NCBI GenBank assembly: GCA_021775805.1
Contig: JAJFHD010000090.1
Location: forward strand, 248,001-312,000
DNA length: 64,000 bases
Direction: 5' to 3'
DNA from: Alphaproteobacteria bacterium
GTDB taxonomy: Bacteria; Pseudomonadota; Alphaproteobacteria; Rhizobiales; JAJFHC01
The notes under the pieces are model-generated. The model did no database searches and was not told where the DNA came from. It saw only the letters and a program-made list of their open reading frames with translations. The position numbers and the translations under genes were made by a program. Shown one piece after another: positions 17,441 through 27,194 of the stretch; the first letter of the stretch is position 1; every line of letters starts with the position of its first letter.

Positions 17441-19255
17441 ATGGCCCCACCTTTATTACATTTGCGAGATGTCGAGCTGACATTCGGCGGCGACCCGGTG
17501 TTGAAAGGCGTCGAACTCGCGGTTTCCCAAGGCGAGAGGATCTGTCTTGTCGGTCGCAACGGATCCGGGAAATCGACACTGCTCAAGATAGCTGACGGCC
17601 AGGTTGAGATGGATGACGGAGAAAGGTTTCTCCAGCCCGGCGTAACCGTGCGCTATTTGCCACAGGAACCGGATCTATCGGCTTTTTCGACAACGCTGGA
17701 CTATGTCGAGGCGGGTCTCGCGCCCGGAGATGACGCGTATCGGGCAATGTATCTTTTGGAACAACTCGGACTGACGGGCAACGAGGACACGCGCCACTTG
17801 TCTGGAGGCGAGTTGCGGCGCAGCGCGCTTGCCCGCGTTCTTGCCCCCCAGCCCGATATCATTCTACTCGATGAACCGACCAACCACCTGGACCTTCCAG
17901 CCATCGAGTGGCTTGAAAAGGAACTGGCGCAAATGCGTTCGGCGATAGTCATGATCAGCCACGACCGGAGATTCCTTGAAAAGCTCTCAAGGGCAACTGT
18001 CTGGCTCGACCGGGGCAAGGCCCGCCGAATGAGCAACAGTTTTTCGGAATTCGAAAACTGGCGCGACGCGATCCTCCAACAGGAGGAACTGGATCAACAC
18101 AAGATCGATCGCAAGATCGTCATGGAAGATCATTGGCTGCGCTATGGCGTCACCGCGCGGCGCAAGCGCAACCAGAAGCGATTGGCGGCGCTTCATGATC
18201 TGCGTAAGTCGAGACGAGAATACCGGCAAGCAGCCGGTTCTGTTGCCATGACGGTGAGCAAGGGGGCCATCTCTGGAAAACTGGTGATCGAAGCTAAGGA
18301 AATTTCCAAGAGCTTTGGCGGTCATAGTGTGGTTTCCGACTTCGATGTTCGCGTCCAGCGGGGTGACCGCCTGGGAATCGTCGGACCCAATGGCGCAGGA
18401 AAGACAACACTCATCAAATTGCTCACCGGAAAACTCCTGCCGGATTCAGGGACGGTCAAGATTGGATCGAGTCTTGAGATGGTGACATTGGACCAGGGGA
18501 GAAGCAGCCTCAACCCGGACTGGACTCTCAAAGAGGCGCTGACCGGTGGTGAGGGCGACACTGTATTCGTCGGAGACAATGCCAAGCATGTCATGAGTTA
18601 CATGAAGGATTTTCTGTTTGCTCCTGAACAGGCCGGAACACCCATTGCCCGGCTATCGGGTGGCGAGCGCGGCAGGCTCATGCTTGCCCGCGCACTTGCC
18701 CGGCCGTCCAACTTCCTGGTCCTTGATGAGCCGACAAATGATCTGGATTTGGAAACCTTGGACCTGCTTCAGGAACAGCTTGCCAACTACAAGGGAACAA
18801 TTCTTTTGGTAAGCCATGACCGTGATTTCCTCGACCGGATTGTCACAACGACGGTTGCCAGTAATGGGGACGGCCGGTGGGTCGAATACGCTGGCGGATA
18901 CTCCGACATGCTGGCCCAGCGTGGCCAGGCATCTCCAGCCGGCCGGGAGGGGAGGGCTGAACCGGTAAGATCGAGGGTTCCGGCGGCGCCCCAGGCCAGA
19001 CCCGCCGAAAAGGCGCGGAAGTTGTCATTCAAGGACAAGTTCGCGCTGGAGAGCTTGCCAAAACGAATGAAAGAGCTTGAAGAGGCCATAACCCTCCACA
19101 ATGCGACATTGGGTCAATCGGATCTCTTTCGCAAAGACTCCGGGCTGTTTCAGAAAACTGCAGATGCTCTAAAAGCGGCCGAGGCTGAACTCGCCGAGGT
19201 TGAAGAGCATTGGTTGAAGCTTGAGATGCTGCGTGAAGAAATTGAGAGCCGGTGA
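17441..19255 (+). CDS. uup: ABC-F family ATPase, Uup type
   Basis: A 604-residue protein with two ABC ATPase domains and no membrane domain. NBD1 has GRNGSGKSTLLK, LSGGELRRSALAR and LLDEPTNHLD. NBD2 has GPNGAGKTTLIK, LSGGERGRLMLARAL and LDEPTNDLDLETL. A linker of about 80 residues joins them. The C-terminal region (about residues 530-604) is charged and coiled-coil-like, as in Uup, which binds DNA and ribosomes. I chose the ATG at 17441, just before the first ABC strand; the upstream 42 codons look untypical. Confidence 0.92.
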   Translation: MAPPLLHLRDVELTFGGDPVLKGVELAVSQGERICLVGRNGSGKSTLLKIADGQVEMDDGERFLQPGVTVRYLPQEPDLSAFSTTLDYVEAGLAPGDDAYRAMYLLEQLGLTGNEDTRHLSGGELRRSALARVLAPQPDIILLDEPTNHLDLPAIEWLEKELAQMRSAIVMISHDRRFLEKLSRATVWLDRGKARRMSNSFSEFENWRDAILQQEELDQHKIDRKIVMEDHWLRYGVTARRKRNQKRLAALHDLRKSRREYRQAAGSVAMTVSKGAISGKLVIEAKEISKSFGGHSVVSDFDVRVQRGDRLGIVGPNGAGKTTLIKLLTGKLLPDSGTVKIGSSLEMVTLDQGRSSLNPDWTLKEALTGGEGDTVFVGDNAKHVMSYMKDFLFAPEQAGTPIARLSGGERGRLMLARALARPSNFLVLDEPTNDLDLETLDLLQEQLANYKGTILLVSHDRDFLDRIVTTTVASNGDGRWVEYAGGYSDMLAQRGQASPAGREGRAEPVRSRVPAAPQARPAEKARKLSFKDKFALESLPKRMKELEEAITLHNATLGQSDLFRKDSGLFQKTADALKAAEAELAEVEEHWLKLEMLREEIESR

Positions 19256-19273
19256 CGATTGGGTCGACCTGAT

Positions 19274-22200
19274 CTACGCGGATTCAGCATACGCGCCTTT
19301 GGACGCCGCTTCCTGGGAGTCGTCCGCCCGACACAGCCATTTCTCCAACATCGCGGTCAGCGGATCCATGGCGATCGGTTTCGGCAGGTAATCATCCATG
19401 CCGACATCCGTGCAGCGTTTGCGATCGTTTTCCATCACATGTGCCGTGAGTGCGATTATGGGGGTTCTGAGAAGTCCGTTACGCGCTTCCAGGGCGCGTA
19501 TGGACTTGGTCGCCTCATAGCCATCCATTACCGGCATGGACACGTCCATGAGGATGACATCTGCACCGTGGGTTTCGAATGTTTCCAGGGCCTCACGACC
19601 ATTGTTCGTGACCATGAGAGATATGTTCAGGCCTTCGAGCATCTGTTCGACGACCAGTTGATTGACCTCGTTATCTTCAGCGACCAGAACCCGTCGTCGC
19701 GCGGACGGCGTTGGATTGCAATGAGTGTCAGGAGACATTTCGGATCTCTCAACAACCTGAACCGAGTCTGTGGGCGTCATTTTGACGACTTCGCAGATTG
19801 TCTCCAGCAACTGGGATGAGCGTGTCGGCTTCATCAAAAAGCCGGCCACCCCGATTTCCCTGAATTTGCGGGCATCCCCAACCTGGCCCACCGATGTCAG
19901 CATGATGAGCGGCAGGTCGGCAATATCGCTGTCGGACTTGATTGCACGCGCCAGCTCCTCACCATCCATATCGGGCATCTGAAAATCAAGGACAGCAACG
20001 TCAAAAGGCTTGCCGTCAGACTTTGCCTTCCTGAGTGTCGAGATGGCGTTGTGCCCACTCGGGGCACTGACGGCCGTCATGCCCCAGTTCTCGATTTGCT
20101 CGCGGAGAATTTCAAGGTTCAGAGGAATGTCGTCGACCAAAAGAACTCTGAGCGCACCGACACTCTGGTTCCGTGAAGGGTTGACCGATTCGCGCTCGTC
20201 TATCGCCATATTGACGGAAAACCAGAATCTTGAACCCCGGCCATAAGTCGACTCGATGCCAATTTCTCCGCCCATCAGTTCGATCAGCCGTTTGGAAATG
20301 GTAAGGCCCAATCCGGTTCCGCCATACTGGCGTGTCGACGAGGTATCGGCTTGTTGGAACTTGTCGAAAATGTTGCTCAGCTTGTGTTCAGGGATCCCGA
20401 TGCCGGTGTCCGCTACTGCGATTTTCAGGTTGGCAGCACCACTTTGGACGTCACCGTCCACGTCGATCAGAACATGCCCTGAGTGAGTGAACTTGACAGC
20501 GTTACCCACCAGGTTGGTTACAATCTGTCGTATACGGCCGGCATCTCCGATCAGGTGCTCGGGCAGATCGGGGTTTACCCTTGTAATAAGCTCAAGGCTC
20601 TTTTCCTCGATGCCGCTCGACATGAGCGTTGCGACATCTTCGATCGCATTGCGCAGGTTGAACGAAACCGGATCCAGCTCGATCTTCCCGGCTTCGATTT
20701 TTGAAAAGTCGAGTATATCATTGATAATCGTTATGAGTGCCGAGCCGGACTTGGTGATGGTTTCGACACACCTGGATTGGCGCTCATCGAGCGACGTGCG
20801 CGACAGTATCTCAGCCATCCCGAGAACACCATTCATCGGGGTCCTGATTTCATGGCTCATATTGGCCAGGAAGTCAGACTTCGCCTGCAACGCCGCCTCG
20901 GCATTTTCACGGGCACGTTGGAGTTCGCTTTCCCGTTTCCTTTCTTCGGTGATGTCTAGATAGGCGGTCACGAACCCGCCCTCGGGCACCGGGTTGCTTT
21001 CGAATCTGATGATCGTTCCGTCCGGCCGTGTGCTTTCCATCGTTTGCGGCTCGTTGGCTGCAAAGACCGCCAGTCTCTGTTTGACCAATTCATCCAGATC
21101 GCCGGGGCCATAATCGCCATTTTCCGCGTTCAGCCGCATGACTTTTTCAATCGGGTGGCCAACCTCAATGTTGTGTTTTGCCAGATCGAAATTATCGGCA
21201 AATCTCGCATTGTAGGCGCGTAGGATCATATCCTCGTCGCACCATGTCAGACCGTGCCGTGTATTGTCGAGAATGAGCCGGAGCGTGTCCGATGTTTTCT
21301 TGAGCTCTGCTTCCCGACGCCGTTCCCGGGTGACATCCATGTAAAACGTGACGAACCCACCTTCGGGTACCGGAAATCCATCAATCTGAATAATGGTTCC
21401 GTCGTCTCGGGTGCGTTCAAAACTATGGGCCTCGAATTTCTTTGCCAGGGCCACCCGTTCGGCAACCTGGGTTTCTACGTCGCCGGGACCGTATTCGCCA
21501 CGCTTGGCATTGAACCTGATAATATGGTCGAAGGGATCGCCAATCTTGATCTGATCTTGCGGAAAATTAAGGAGCCGCATGAACTCTGTGTTACAGGCAC
21601 GCAATACGAGATTGTTGTCGATCCACGACATGCCTTGCTTGGAATTGTTGATGATTACGGTGAGCGCCCGGGCATTCTCGTTGATCTGTTCCTGTTGCCG
21701 CTTCAACGCCGTGATGTCCGTATAGGTCGCTACACCACCGCCGCCGGGTAACGGCCGGCTGAGTACACGGAAGACTTTTCCGGTGGATTTTGTCGTGCGT
21801 TCCATCACGGACGTGCTGCCCGGTTTGAAATTCGCCATGACACGTTCCACGACATCCGGTCCGGTCTCTCCGTAGTCACCACGGCGGGCACCGAACTCCA
21901 CTAGTGCGCGTCGGGGAGATCCGGGCTCGAGAAGTTCTGCGGGAACGTCCAGAAGTTCCCGAATTCGGTCGTTTGCAACAATAATGTTATCGTCGAAATC
22001 ATAGGCCAACACGCCTTGATCCATCAACGATACGACGTTGAACAATTGCTCATGAGACATGTCTCTAAGTTGCAGGTCTGTCTCTTTTGCCGGCTGCGTG
22101 TCAGGGAGTTTCTTCGAAGACGCCGTGCTTGCGTCGTGTTCGATTGACGGTCGGCAACTCAAAGCGGCAACCGACGAGAGCAGAAGAACAGCGGATGCGA

Positions 22201-22636
22201 GTTGAGTCTGGTCGCCATTGCCGATCGATGGTTCAGTTGATGTCGCCGGTGTCAGTCCATCGGATTCCAGATGCGCGATACGTTTAAGAATGAGGCTTGT
22301 CGCAAGGTTTCGGATTTTGTCCAGGCTTTGCGCCTGAGCGGTTTGCGGAGCATCGGAATGGTCGAGGAGATCGCGGACCCATTCTGCGAAGCGACCGAAG
22401 TCAGCAAGCAGGGCTTCGTTACGATCAACGATTCCCGCGACGTTCCCGACAGTTGCTGAAGAGGTCGCGATCTTCGGACCTGAAGCCGAACAGGATTGCT
22501 CGAACATCCGGATGGCACGATCTAGTTCCTGGCTGGTTTTGTCTTTTGAGCCGGCACCTGAGGACAATTCATTGTGGACATGCAGGGCCAAATGAAGGGT
22601 CAGTTCATTAAGTGCTGTGTGAGCTGATTTCGACAC
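19274..22636 (-). CDS. Soluble hybrid sensor histidine kinase with three tandem PAS domains and two receiver domains
   Basis: A 1120-residue hybrid kinase with no convincing membrane segment. Layout: a helical N-terminus (1-190); three PAS domains of the PAS_7 type (about 195-310, 325-440, 445-565), each with a G(D/E)YG loop, so a likely internal triplication; HisKA with His595 in ANMSHEIRTPMNG; HATPase (NLVGNAVKF, DTGIGIP, GTGLGL); receiver 1 with Asp884; receiver 2 with Asp1031. No Hpt domain is fused, so a separate phosphotransferase is expected. The start appears to be GTG at 22636. It is convergent with uup. Confidence 0.93.
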   Translation of the reverse strand: MSKSAHTALNELTLHLALHVHNELSSGAGSKDKTSQELDRAIRMFEQSCSASGPKIATSSATVGNVAGIVDRNEALLADFGRFAEWVRDLLDHSDAPQTAQAQSLDKIRNLATSLILKRIAHLESDGLTPATSTEPSIGNGDQTQLASAVLLLSSVAALSCRPSIEHDASTASSKKLPDTQPAKETDLQLRDMSHEQLFNVVSLMDQGVLAYDFDDNIIVANDRIRELLDVPAELLEPGSPRRALVEFGARRGDYGETGPDVVERVMANFKPGSTSVMERTTKSTGKVFRVLSRPLPGGGGVATYTDITALKRQQEQINENARALTVIINNSKQGMSWIDNNLVLRACNTEFMRLLNFPQDQIKIGDPFDHIIRFNAKRGEYGPGDVETQVAERVALAKKFEAHSFERTRDDGTIIQIDGFPVPEGGFVTFYMDVTRERRREAELKKTSDTLRLILDNTRHGLTWCDEDMILRAYNARFADNFDLAKHNIEVGHPIEKVMRLNAENGDYGPGDLDELVKQRLAVFAANEPQTMESTRPDGTIIRFESNPVPEGGFVTAYLDITEERKRESELQRARENAEAALQAKSDFLANMSHEIRTPMNGVLGMAEILSRTSLDERQSRCVETITKSGSALITIINDILDFSKIEAGKIELDPVSFNLRNAIEDVATLMSSGIEEKSLELITRVNPDLPEHLIGDAGRIRQIVTNLVGNAVKFTHSGHVLIDVDGDVQSGAANLKIAVADTGIGIPEHKLSNIFDKFQQADTSSTRQYGGTGLGLTISKRLIELMGGEIGIESTYGRGSRFWFSVNMAIDERESVNPSRNQSVGALRVLLVDDIPLNLEILREQIENWGMTAVSAPSGHNAISTLRKAKSDGKPFDVAVLDFQMPDMDGEELARAIKSDSDIADLPLIMLTSVGQVGDARKFREIGVAGFLMKPTRSSQLLETICEVVKMTPTDSVQVVERSEMSPDTHCNPTPSARRRVLVAEDNEVNQLVVEQMLEGLNISLMVTNNGREALETFETHGADVILMDVSMPVMDGYEATKSIRALEARNGLLRTPIIALTAHVMENDRKRCTDVGMDDYLPKPIAMDPLTAMLEKWLCRADDSQEAASKGAYAESA

Positions 22637-22778
22637 GTGATCCGCCCGAGCATCCTAGACTGGAAAAGTACGTTTGCCGAGCTGTCGAAGAACAGTTACC
22701 CCAAACGGTAGGGGAATGGTAGATTCACATGGTTAACCAATGCTTAAGGTTACTCCGGCGCGGGTATTGGTTTGCAAA

Positions 22779-22805
22779 GGGGAAGGTTGATCAAAAACCT
22801 TCCCC
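22779..22805 (-). terminator. Hairpin terminator downstream of EF-hand gene
   Basis: GGGGAAGGTT and AACCTTCCCC form a 10-bp stem around a 7-base loop, 19 bp past the EF-hand stop. The following T-run is short (TTTG), so it is a weak or factor-aided terminator. Confidence 0.6.
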
Positions 22806-22823
22806 TGAGGCGTTGCGTCAGGA

Positions 22824-23342
22824 TCAATCGGCGTTTTGCCGCTTTTCTTTGCGTTCACGGTGACGCCATCCGCGCCGACCCCGATCGTCTTTGGAAATGA
22901 CACCGTCGTCGTTCCGGTCCATGCGATCGAACATGTGATCGGTTGGCGCGTCGACTTCGGCGAACGAGACACCGGCATCGCCATCGGCATCGAAGAACTG
23001 GAACACCCGGACCATTCCCATGGATGAAAGATCGAGCCAGAGCGGCTTGAATTCGTCAAGCGACAGGGATCCGTTGCCATCGGCGTCGTATTTCTTGACA
23101 AGATCCTTTTGTGTCTGCGTGACCTCTTCGCGTGTGATCTTGCCGTCTTTATCGACGTCATGGCGCTCAATGAGGTTCTTCATGATGCCACGGCGGAAAC
23201 CCATGCCATGGCTCTTGGAGCCGTGGTGTTTGCCGTAACCTCCGCCCCAGCTTCGATCAGCATAAGCCACGCCGGCAACACCTGCAGACCCCAGGGCCAC
23301 CGCTGCAATGGCCGCGACAGCAATCTTTTTACCTTTGTTCAT
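22824..23342 (-). CDS. Secreted EF-hand calcium-binding protein
   Basis: A 172-residue protein with a signal peptide (MNKGKKIAVAAIAAVALGSA...) and four EF-hand loops at about residues 62-73, 86-97, 118-129 and 142-153. They read DVDKDGKITREE, DADGNGSLSLDE, DADGDAGVSFAE and DRNDDGVISKDD; all keep the acidic 1, 3, 5 and 12 positions. A His/Gly-rich segment follows the signal peptide and the tail is basic. I chose the ATG at 23342 because GAGG lies upstream; 23366 is possible. It is divergent from a two-component system, which may control it. Confidence 0.9.
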   Translation of the reverse strand: MNKGKKIAVAAIAAVALGSAGVAGVAYADRSWGGGYGKHHGSKSHGMGFRRGIMKNLIERHDVDKDGKITREEVTQTQKDLVKKYDADGNGSLSLDEFKPLWLDLSSMGMVRVFQFFDADGDAGVSFAEVDAPTDHMFDRMDRNDDGVISKDDRGRRGWRHRERKEKRQNAD

Positions 23343-23537
23343 CTTCAACCTCGTTGGTTTGTTCATTGGACATACCTGATATGGTCGCGATTTGTCGCAG
23401 AACTACGGCGAGAAGCTATGGCTTTGGTCGCATAATGTGCCAGCATTGGCTGCTGATACATCCTGTTACAATTTTTCCAGCCAAGCACTGCATTACAACC
23501 ATTTTCTGTCAATCTTAACCCGTTATAGAATACCCCC

Positions 23538-24257
23538 ATGGATACGACGCCTCACATTCTCGTCGTGGACGATCATCACGATATCCGCGAACTGCTTGGC
23601 AAATTTCTCGCAAAACACGGATTGCGGGTAACCACCGCCATGGATGCCGCCGCGGCTCGAAAATCACTAAAATCGGCGGCGTTCGATCTCGTTGTTCTGG
23701 ATGTAATGATGCCGGGAGAGGACGGTCTGTCCCTGTGTCGTCATCTTCGCGAAACCACTTCGTTGCCAGTAATACTGCTGACTGCGATGGCGGAGGAGAC
23801 CGACCGGATCGTCGGTCTTGAACTGGGCGCAGACGATTATGTAACAAAGCCGTTCAACCCACGCGAACTTCTTGCCCGCATCAAGGCGGTCTTGCGCCGG
23901 GCAACCGCTCTGCCTCCAAGCAAGGAGCCTGAAACCGGCGAGCGCTACAGGTTCGGCCGCTGGACGCTTGATGCGGACAAGCGCGAGTTGACGGACGATA
24001 CGGGCACTGTCGAGGTCTTGAGTTCGGGAGAATTTCTTCTGCTAACGGTCTTCCTAAGCCGGCCGGGCATGGTCCTGAACCGGGACCAGTTGCTCGATCT
24101 GACAAGGGGACGTTCGGCTCGGGTTTTTGACCGCAGCATAGACAATCAGGTGTCGCGGTTACGCCGCAAGATCGAAGATGATCCCAAACACCCAAACCTG
24201 GTTTTGACTGTCTGGGGCGGCGGATACAAATTCAGTGACACGGTCGAACGGCTATGA
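23538..24257 (+). CDS. OmpR-family response regulator
   Basis: A 239-residue two-domain regulator. The receiver has acidic DD at 11-12, phospho-acceptor Asp55 in VVLDVMMPG, Thr in LLTAM and Lys in TKPFNP. The C-terminal winged helix carries LSSGEFLLLTVFL and the SIDNQVSRLRRKIE recognition helix. It overlaps the sensor kinase gene by four bases (ATGA), so the two are a cognate pair. Its promoter faces the EF-hand gene across 195 bp containing two TTACAA copies that could be binding sites. Confidence 0.93.
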   Translation: MDTTPHILVVDDHHDIRELLGKFLAKHGLRVTTAMDAAAARKSLKSAAFDLVVLDVMMPGEDGLSLCRHLRETTSLPVILLTAMAEETDRIVGLELGADDYVTKPFNPRELLARIKAVLRRATALPPSKEPETGERYRFGRWTLDADKRELTDDTGTVEVLSSGEFLLLTVFLSRPGMVLNRDQLLDLTRGRSARVFDRSIDNQVSRLRRKIEDDPKHPNLVLTVWGGGYKFSDTVERL

Positions 24258-25654
24258 AACGGCTCATTCCGCAAAGTATTGCAGGGCGGTTGATCGTTCT
24301 TCTTCTTATCGCCCTCGTCGTTGCCCAGATTGCCACCGGATTGCTGTTCTATCGCGAGCGCCGGGAAGTGCTGTCGCTGATCAACCGCGAATTCCTGGTT
24401 GGTCGAACCGCCGCGATGGTGCGACTTGTGGAAGGGAGCCCAACTGAACTTCACGGAAGTCTTGTGGCAACAGCCAGTACACGCCGGTTGCAGTTTTGGA
24501 TCTCAGAACACAGCGCCATCACAGACAACGGCAAGATCGGCTCCAAAGTGCAGCAGCTGCGTGACGCGATGGCAACCGCATTGGGCACGCCGGAACGGCA
24601 GCTTCGAATTGATTTGTCTGTTCCAAAACACGAGGCCAGCAAGCATCGTGACCAGTGGTCACAAGTGGACAAACGGAACAAACAACACGAGCGACGATGG
24701 AGACGGGGACCCTCCAATGGTGTTCTCCTGTCTGTTAAGTTATTGACCGGGCGTTGGCTAAATCTCTATGCCGATGCCCATTCCGGCCGGTTCCGTCTTC
24801 GCGGGCCCTGGCTCGTTTCACTGCTGCTGATGGCCACGTCAATCATCGTGATCGTGATCGTCATGATTCGCCGGATTACCAGACCCATGAAGACTCTCGC
24901 GGATGCAGCCGACCGGTTCGGACGCGGGGAACACGTTGTTCCACTCGAGCTCTCCGGCCCCCAGGAGGTTCGCCGTACAATCCGGGCCTTCAATGAGATG
25001 CGCGAGCGCTTGGTGAGGTTCGTCGACGACCGCACCAGAATGTTGGCGGCAATCAGCCATGACCTGCGGACACCGATCACAAGTCTGCGTCTGCGCGCCG
25101 AGTTCGTGGACGATGCGGAATCACGCAGGAAGATCATCGAAACGCTCGACGAGATGCAGGCAATGATCGAATCAACCCTTGCATTTGCCCGCGAGGAAGC
25201 GGCCCAGGAGGACACCCAGTCCATCGATGTTGGCGCGATTGTCCAGTCAGTGTGCAGCGAGTTCGTTGAAATGGGTCACGATGTATCCTGTTCCATCGCA
25301 TCGCCAATCGTGTGCCGATGCCGGCCAATTGCAATCAAGCGGGCGATCCGAAACCTGATCGAGAACGCTGTGGTGTATGGCCAGACGGCCCGGGTGTCGG
25401 CATGCGAGGAGGGAGGGGAGGCCCTTGTCCGCATTTCGGATCAAGGTCCAGGCATTCCTTGGGATAAGATTGATGATGTTTTTGAGCCGTTTGCCCGTCT
25501 CGAAACGTCGCGCAACCGGGAGACTGGCGGTGCCGGGCTTGGCCTTTCAATTGCCCGGTCCATTGTCCGCAACCATGGCGGAGAAATCACTCTCGAGAAC
25601 CTCGATGCCGGTGGACTGGAAGCGACTGTCCGTATTCCGATCGCGCTGGAATAG
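24254..25654 (+). CDS. Membrane sensor histidine kinase
   Basis: A 466-residue EnvZ/CpxA-type kinase. It has a first membrane segment at about 12-33, a periplasmic domain of about 150 residues rich in His and basic residues, a second membrane segment at 186-205, HAMP, and HisKA with His269 in AAISHDLRTPITSL. The HATPase has NLIENAVVYG, DQGPGIP and GGAGLGLSIA. It is co-translated with the response regulator. The divergent EF-hand gene suggests a divalent cation or envelope signal, but this is inference. Confidence 0.93.
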   Translation: MKRLIPQSIAGRLIVLLLIALVVAQIATGLLFYRERREVLSLINREFLVGRTAAMVRLVEGSPTELHGSLVATASTRRLQFWISEHSAITDNGKIGSKVQQLRDAMATALGTPERQLRIDLSVPKHEASKHRDQWSQVDKRNKQHERRWRRGPSNGVLLSVKLLTGRWLNLYADAHSGRFRLRGPWLVSLLLMATSIIVIVIVMIRRITRPMKTLADAADRFGRGEHVVPLELSGPQEVRRTIRAFNEMRERLVRFVDDRTRMLAAISHDLRTPITSLRLRAEFVDDAESRRKIIETLDEMQAMIESTLAFAREEAAQEDTQSIDVGAIVQSVCSEFVEMGHDVSCSIASPIVCRCRPIAIKRAIRNLIENAVVYGQTARVSACEEGGEALVRISDQGPGIPWDKIDDVFEPFARLETSRNRETGGAGLGLSIARSIVRNHGGEITLENLDAGGLEATVRIPIALE

Positions 25655-25687
25655 CCTCGATAGTCGCACAACAGGCGCCGACGCGGA

Positions 25688-26455
25688 TCAGTTTGCGTCC
25701 ATGGTTTGCAGATATGCAAACAGATCGGCGATCTGACGGTCCAGAAGAAACCGCATGGAGAGCATTTCGGCGGACGGAACACCATAGAGAATCTTGTGCA
25801 ATGCCTGTTCGGGCCGGTTTCGTGCAATCCATCCCAATGATGACTTGTCGCCGTACTCCCCGATCAGATGCGCCTTGCCGTCGGGTTGATGGCAATTCAT
25901 GCACGCGCCTTCAAAAATATCTCGCCCGCGCACCGGATCACCGGAAGCGCGTCCCTGTTTGTCCAGTATCAGGGACTGATCCACTTGTCCCAAACTGACG
26001 AACAGGGAAAGCAAAGCGACGGTCATTTCGCTCATGACTTCAGGTGGATAGTCATGAGGTGGGCCTAAGATGCGACTTTCAATCAACTTCGGATCCTGCC
26101 CGGCCAGCGGTTTCAGCGAAACAAAGGCGTCGATTGAACCGAGCTTGCCACGTTCACCGTCCTTACCCTTGTAGTCCCATCCATGGCAACTGACACAGCG
26201 GCGACTCGTCGGGCCGATCTGGGGCAGGGATTTTGGATAGGCAGGATGTGTCCCGGGCGGAGCAGGGGTCGCTGTCATGGTCCAGATGTCGTCGTACAGT
26301 TTACCGCCAAGTGCCAGTATAAATCCGCCGCCGAAATCTTCGATCTGGGTTGGTACCGGATGCGGAGAATACGCATCCTTTTCGTCTGCCGATGCCGTCA
26401 GACCGCCCATAATGCAAAAGGAAAGCTTCACCGCCCATCGTGCAAGCTTGTTCAT
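25688..26455 (-). CDS. Periplasmic diheme c-type cytochrome
   Basis: A 255-residue protein with a signal peptide (cleaved near TASA) and two haem c motifs, CVSCH (about residue 88) and CMNCH (about 185). The second domain has GRDIFEGACMNCHQPDGKA, typical of class I cytochromes. The frame was trimmed to the ATG at 26455, where the signal peptide starts. A perfect FNR/FixK-type box 71 bp upstream points to induction under low oxygen. It acts as an electron carrier; the partner is unknown. Confidence 0.87.
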   Translation of the reverse strand: MNKLARWAVKLSFCIMGGLTASADEKDAYSPHPVPTQIEDFGGGFILALGGKLYDDIWTMTATPAPPGTHPAYPKSLPQIGPTSRRCVSCHGWDYKGKDGERGKLGSIDAFVSLKPLAGQDPKLIESRILGPPHDYPPEVMSEMTVALLSLFVSLGQVDQSLILDKQGRASGDPVRGRDIFEGACMNCHQPDGKAHLIGEYGDKSSLGWIARNRPEQALHKILYGVPSAEMLSMRFLLDRQIADLFAYLQTMDAN

Positions 26456-26525
26456 GTGATTTAGATCCTGACGTTGAGACGACCCATATGTGGCAACATT
26501 CAATAGGTCTTACGTCGCAAGATCA

Positions 26526-26539
26526 TTGATCGGGATCAA
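26526..26539 (-). promoter_or_regulatory. Perfect FNR/FixK-type box upstream of the diheme cytochrome
   Basis: TTGAT-CGGG-ATCAA matches the TTGAT-N4-ATCAA consensus in all ten defined positions. It lies 71 bp upstream of the cytochrome start and downstream of the small oxidase-like gene. FNR/FixK/Dnr proteins activate genes at low oxygen or with NO. Confidence 0.72.
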
Positions 26540-26583
26540 TTGCGGCCATGATGCCAGAAGGTGCAATCCCGGGAAATTTCGAC

Positions 26584-26961
26584 CTATCGCCAACCCCGCG
26601 CAGCAATCAATCCGAACATGACCATCGAGGCCAGAGACAGAATCGAACCGATCGCGGCAAGCGGAGCACCGAGAGGGTGGGCGGCAGACACCAGCGCAAT
26701 GCCGGGAATCAACGTAACGAGTCCCGCCTGTGACGCCCAGAATTGGACTGTGGCAAGACGTCGTTCGGCCTCACGCGGAAAGGCATTGTAGAAGAGACCG
26801 AAAATAGCGAAACTCACCCAGCCTATCACCATGAGATGGGCGTGTGCTGCCAACATCGAGGTGTCTTGACTGTTTGACATGACAATTCCCCAGGCCATGC
26901 CGACTGTCCCGAAAAAGACAGCCGAGACGAAAAATTTAGCAGCTAGGTTTTTCATGCGCAT
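26584..26961 (-). CDS. Small four-helix membrane protein resembling part of haem-copper oxidase subunit I
   Basis: A 125-residue protein with four membrane segments (about 8-28, 38-60, 70-92, 97-120). Helix 2 has AAHAHLMVIGWVSFAIFGLFY (given here as a motif region, His40 and His42), strongly recalling the HAHLxxLGWV segment of cbb3/NO-reductase type subunit I. It is far too short to be an oxidase; proteins of this kind may bind haem or help assembly. It starts at the ATG at 26961 behind GGAAAG. Next to the FNR-controlled cytochrome it is probably linked to respiration. Confidence 0.72.
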   Translation of the reverse strand: MRMKNLAAKFFVSAVFFGTVGMAWGIVMSNSQDTSMLAAHAHLMVIGWVSFAIFGLFYNAFPREAERRLATVQFWASQAGLVTLIPGIALVSAAHPLGAPLAAIGSILSLASMVMFGLIAARGWR

Positions 26962-27194
26962 TTTACACTTTCCAGGAGCCTGTGATTCTCACAGACTTTA
27001 CAGCAACCGGGAACAACCTCACAACACACAGCCATGGTCAAATTGCCGGCTCACCGCGCTCCGACACATTCCGGTTGTGCACCATTTTCTGTCAAAAAGT
27101 CATTTCAGGAGAGTGCTTGCCGACGTAGGGAATGTCATAGTGTTCCGTGCGGGAGATGTCGACATAATTGCCCGAATGTTTTCTGGAGGTCACT

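Noticed and set aside
22787-22795. TTGATCAA palindrome as an FNR half-site
   Set aside because: It lacks the four-base spacer and lies in the loop of the EF-hand terminator.
26980-26994. CTGTGA-TTC-TCACAG as a CRP site
   Set aside because: The half-sites are too close (3 bases instead of 6), so it does not fit a CRP/FNR dimer; more likely a chance hairpin.
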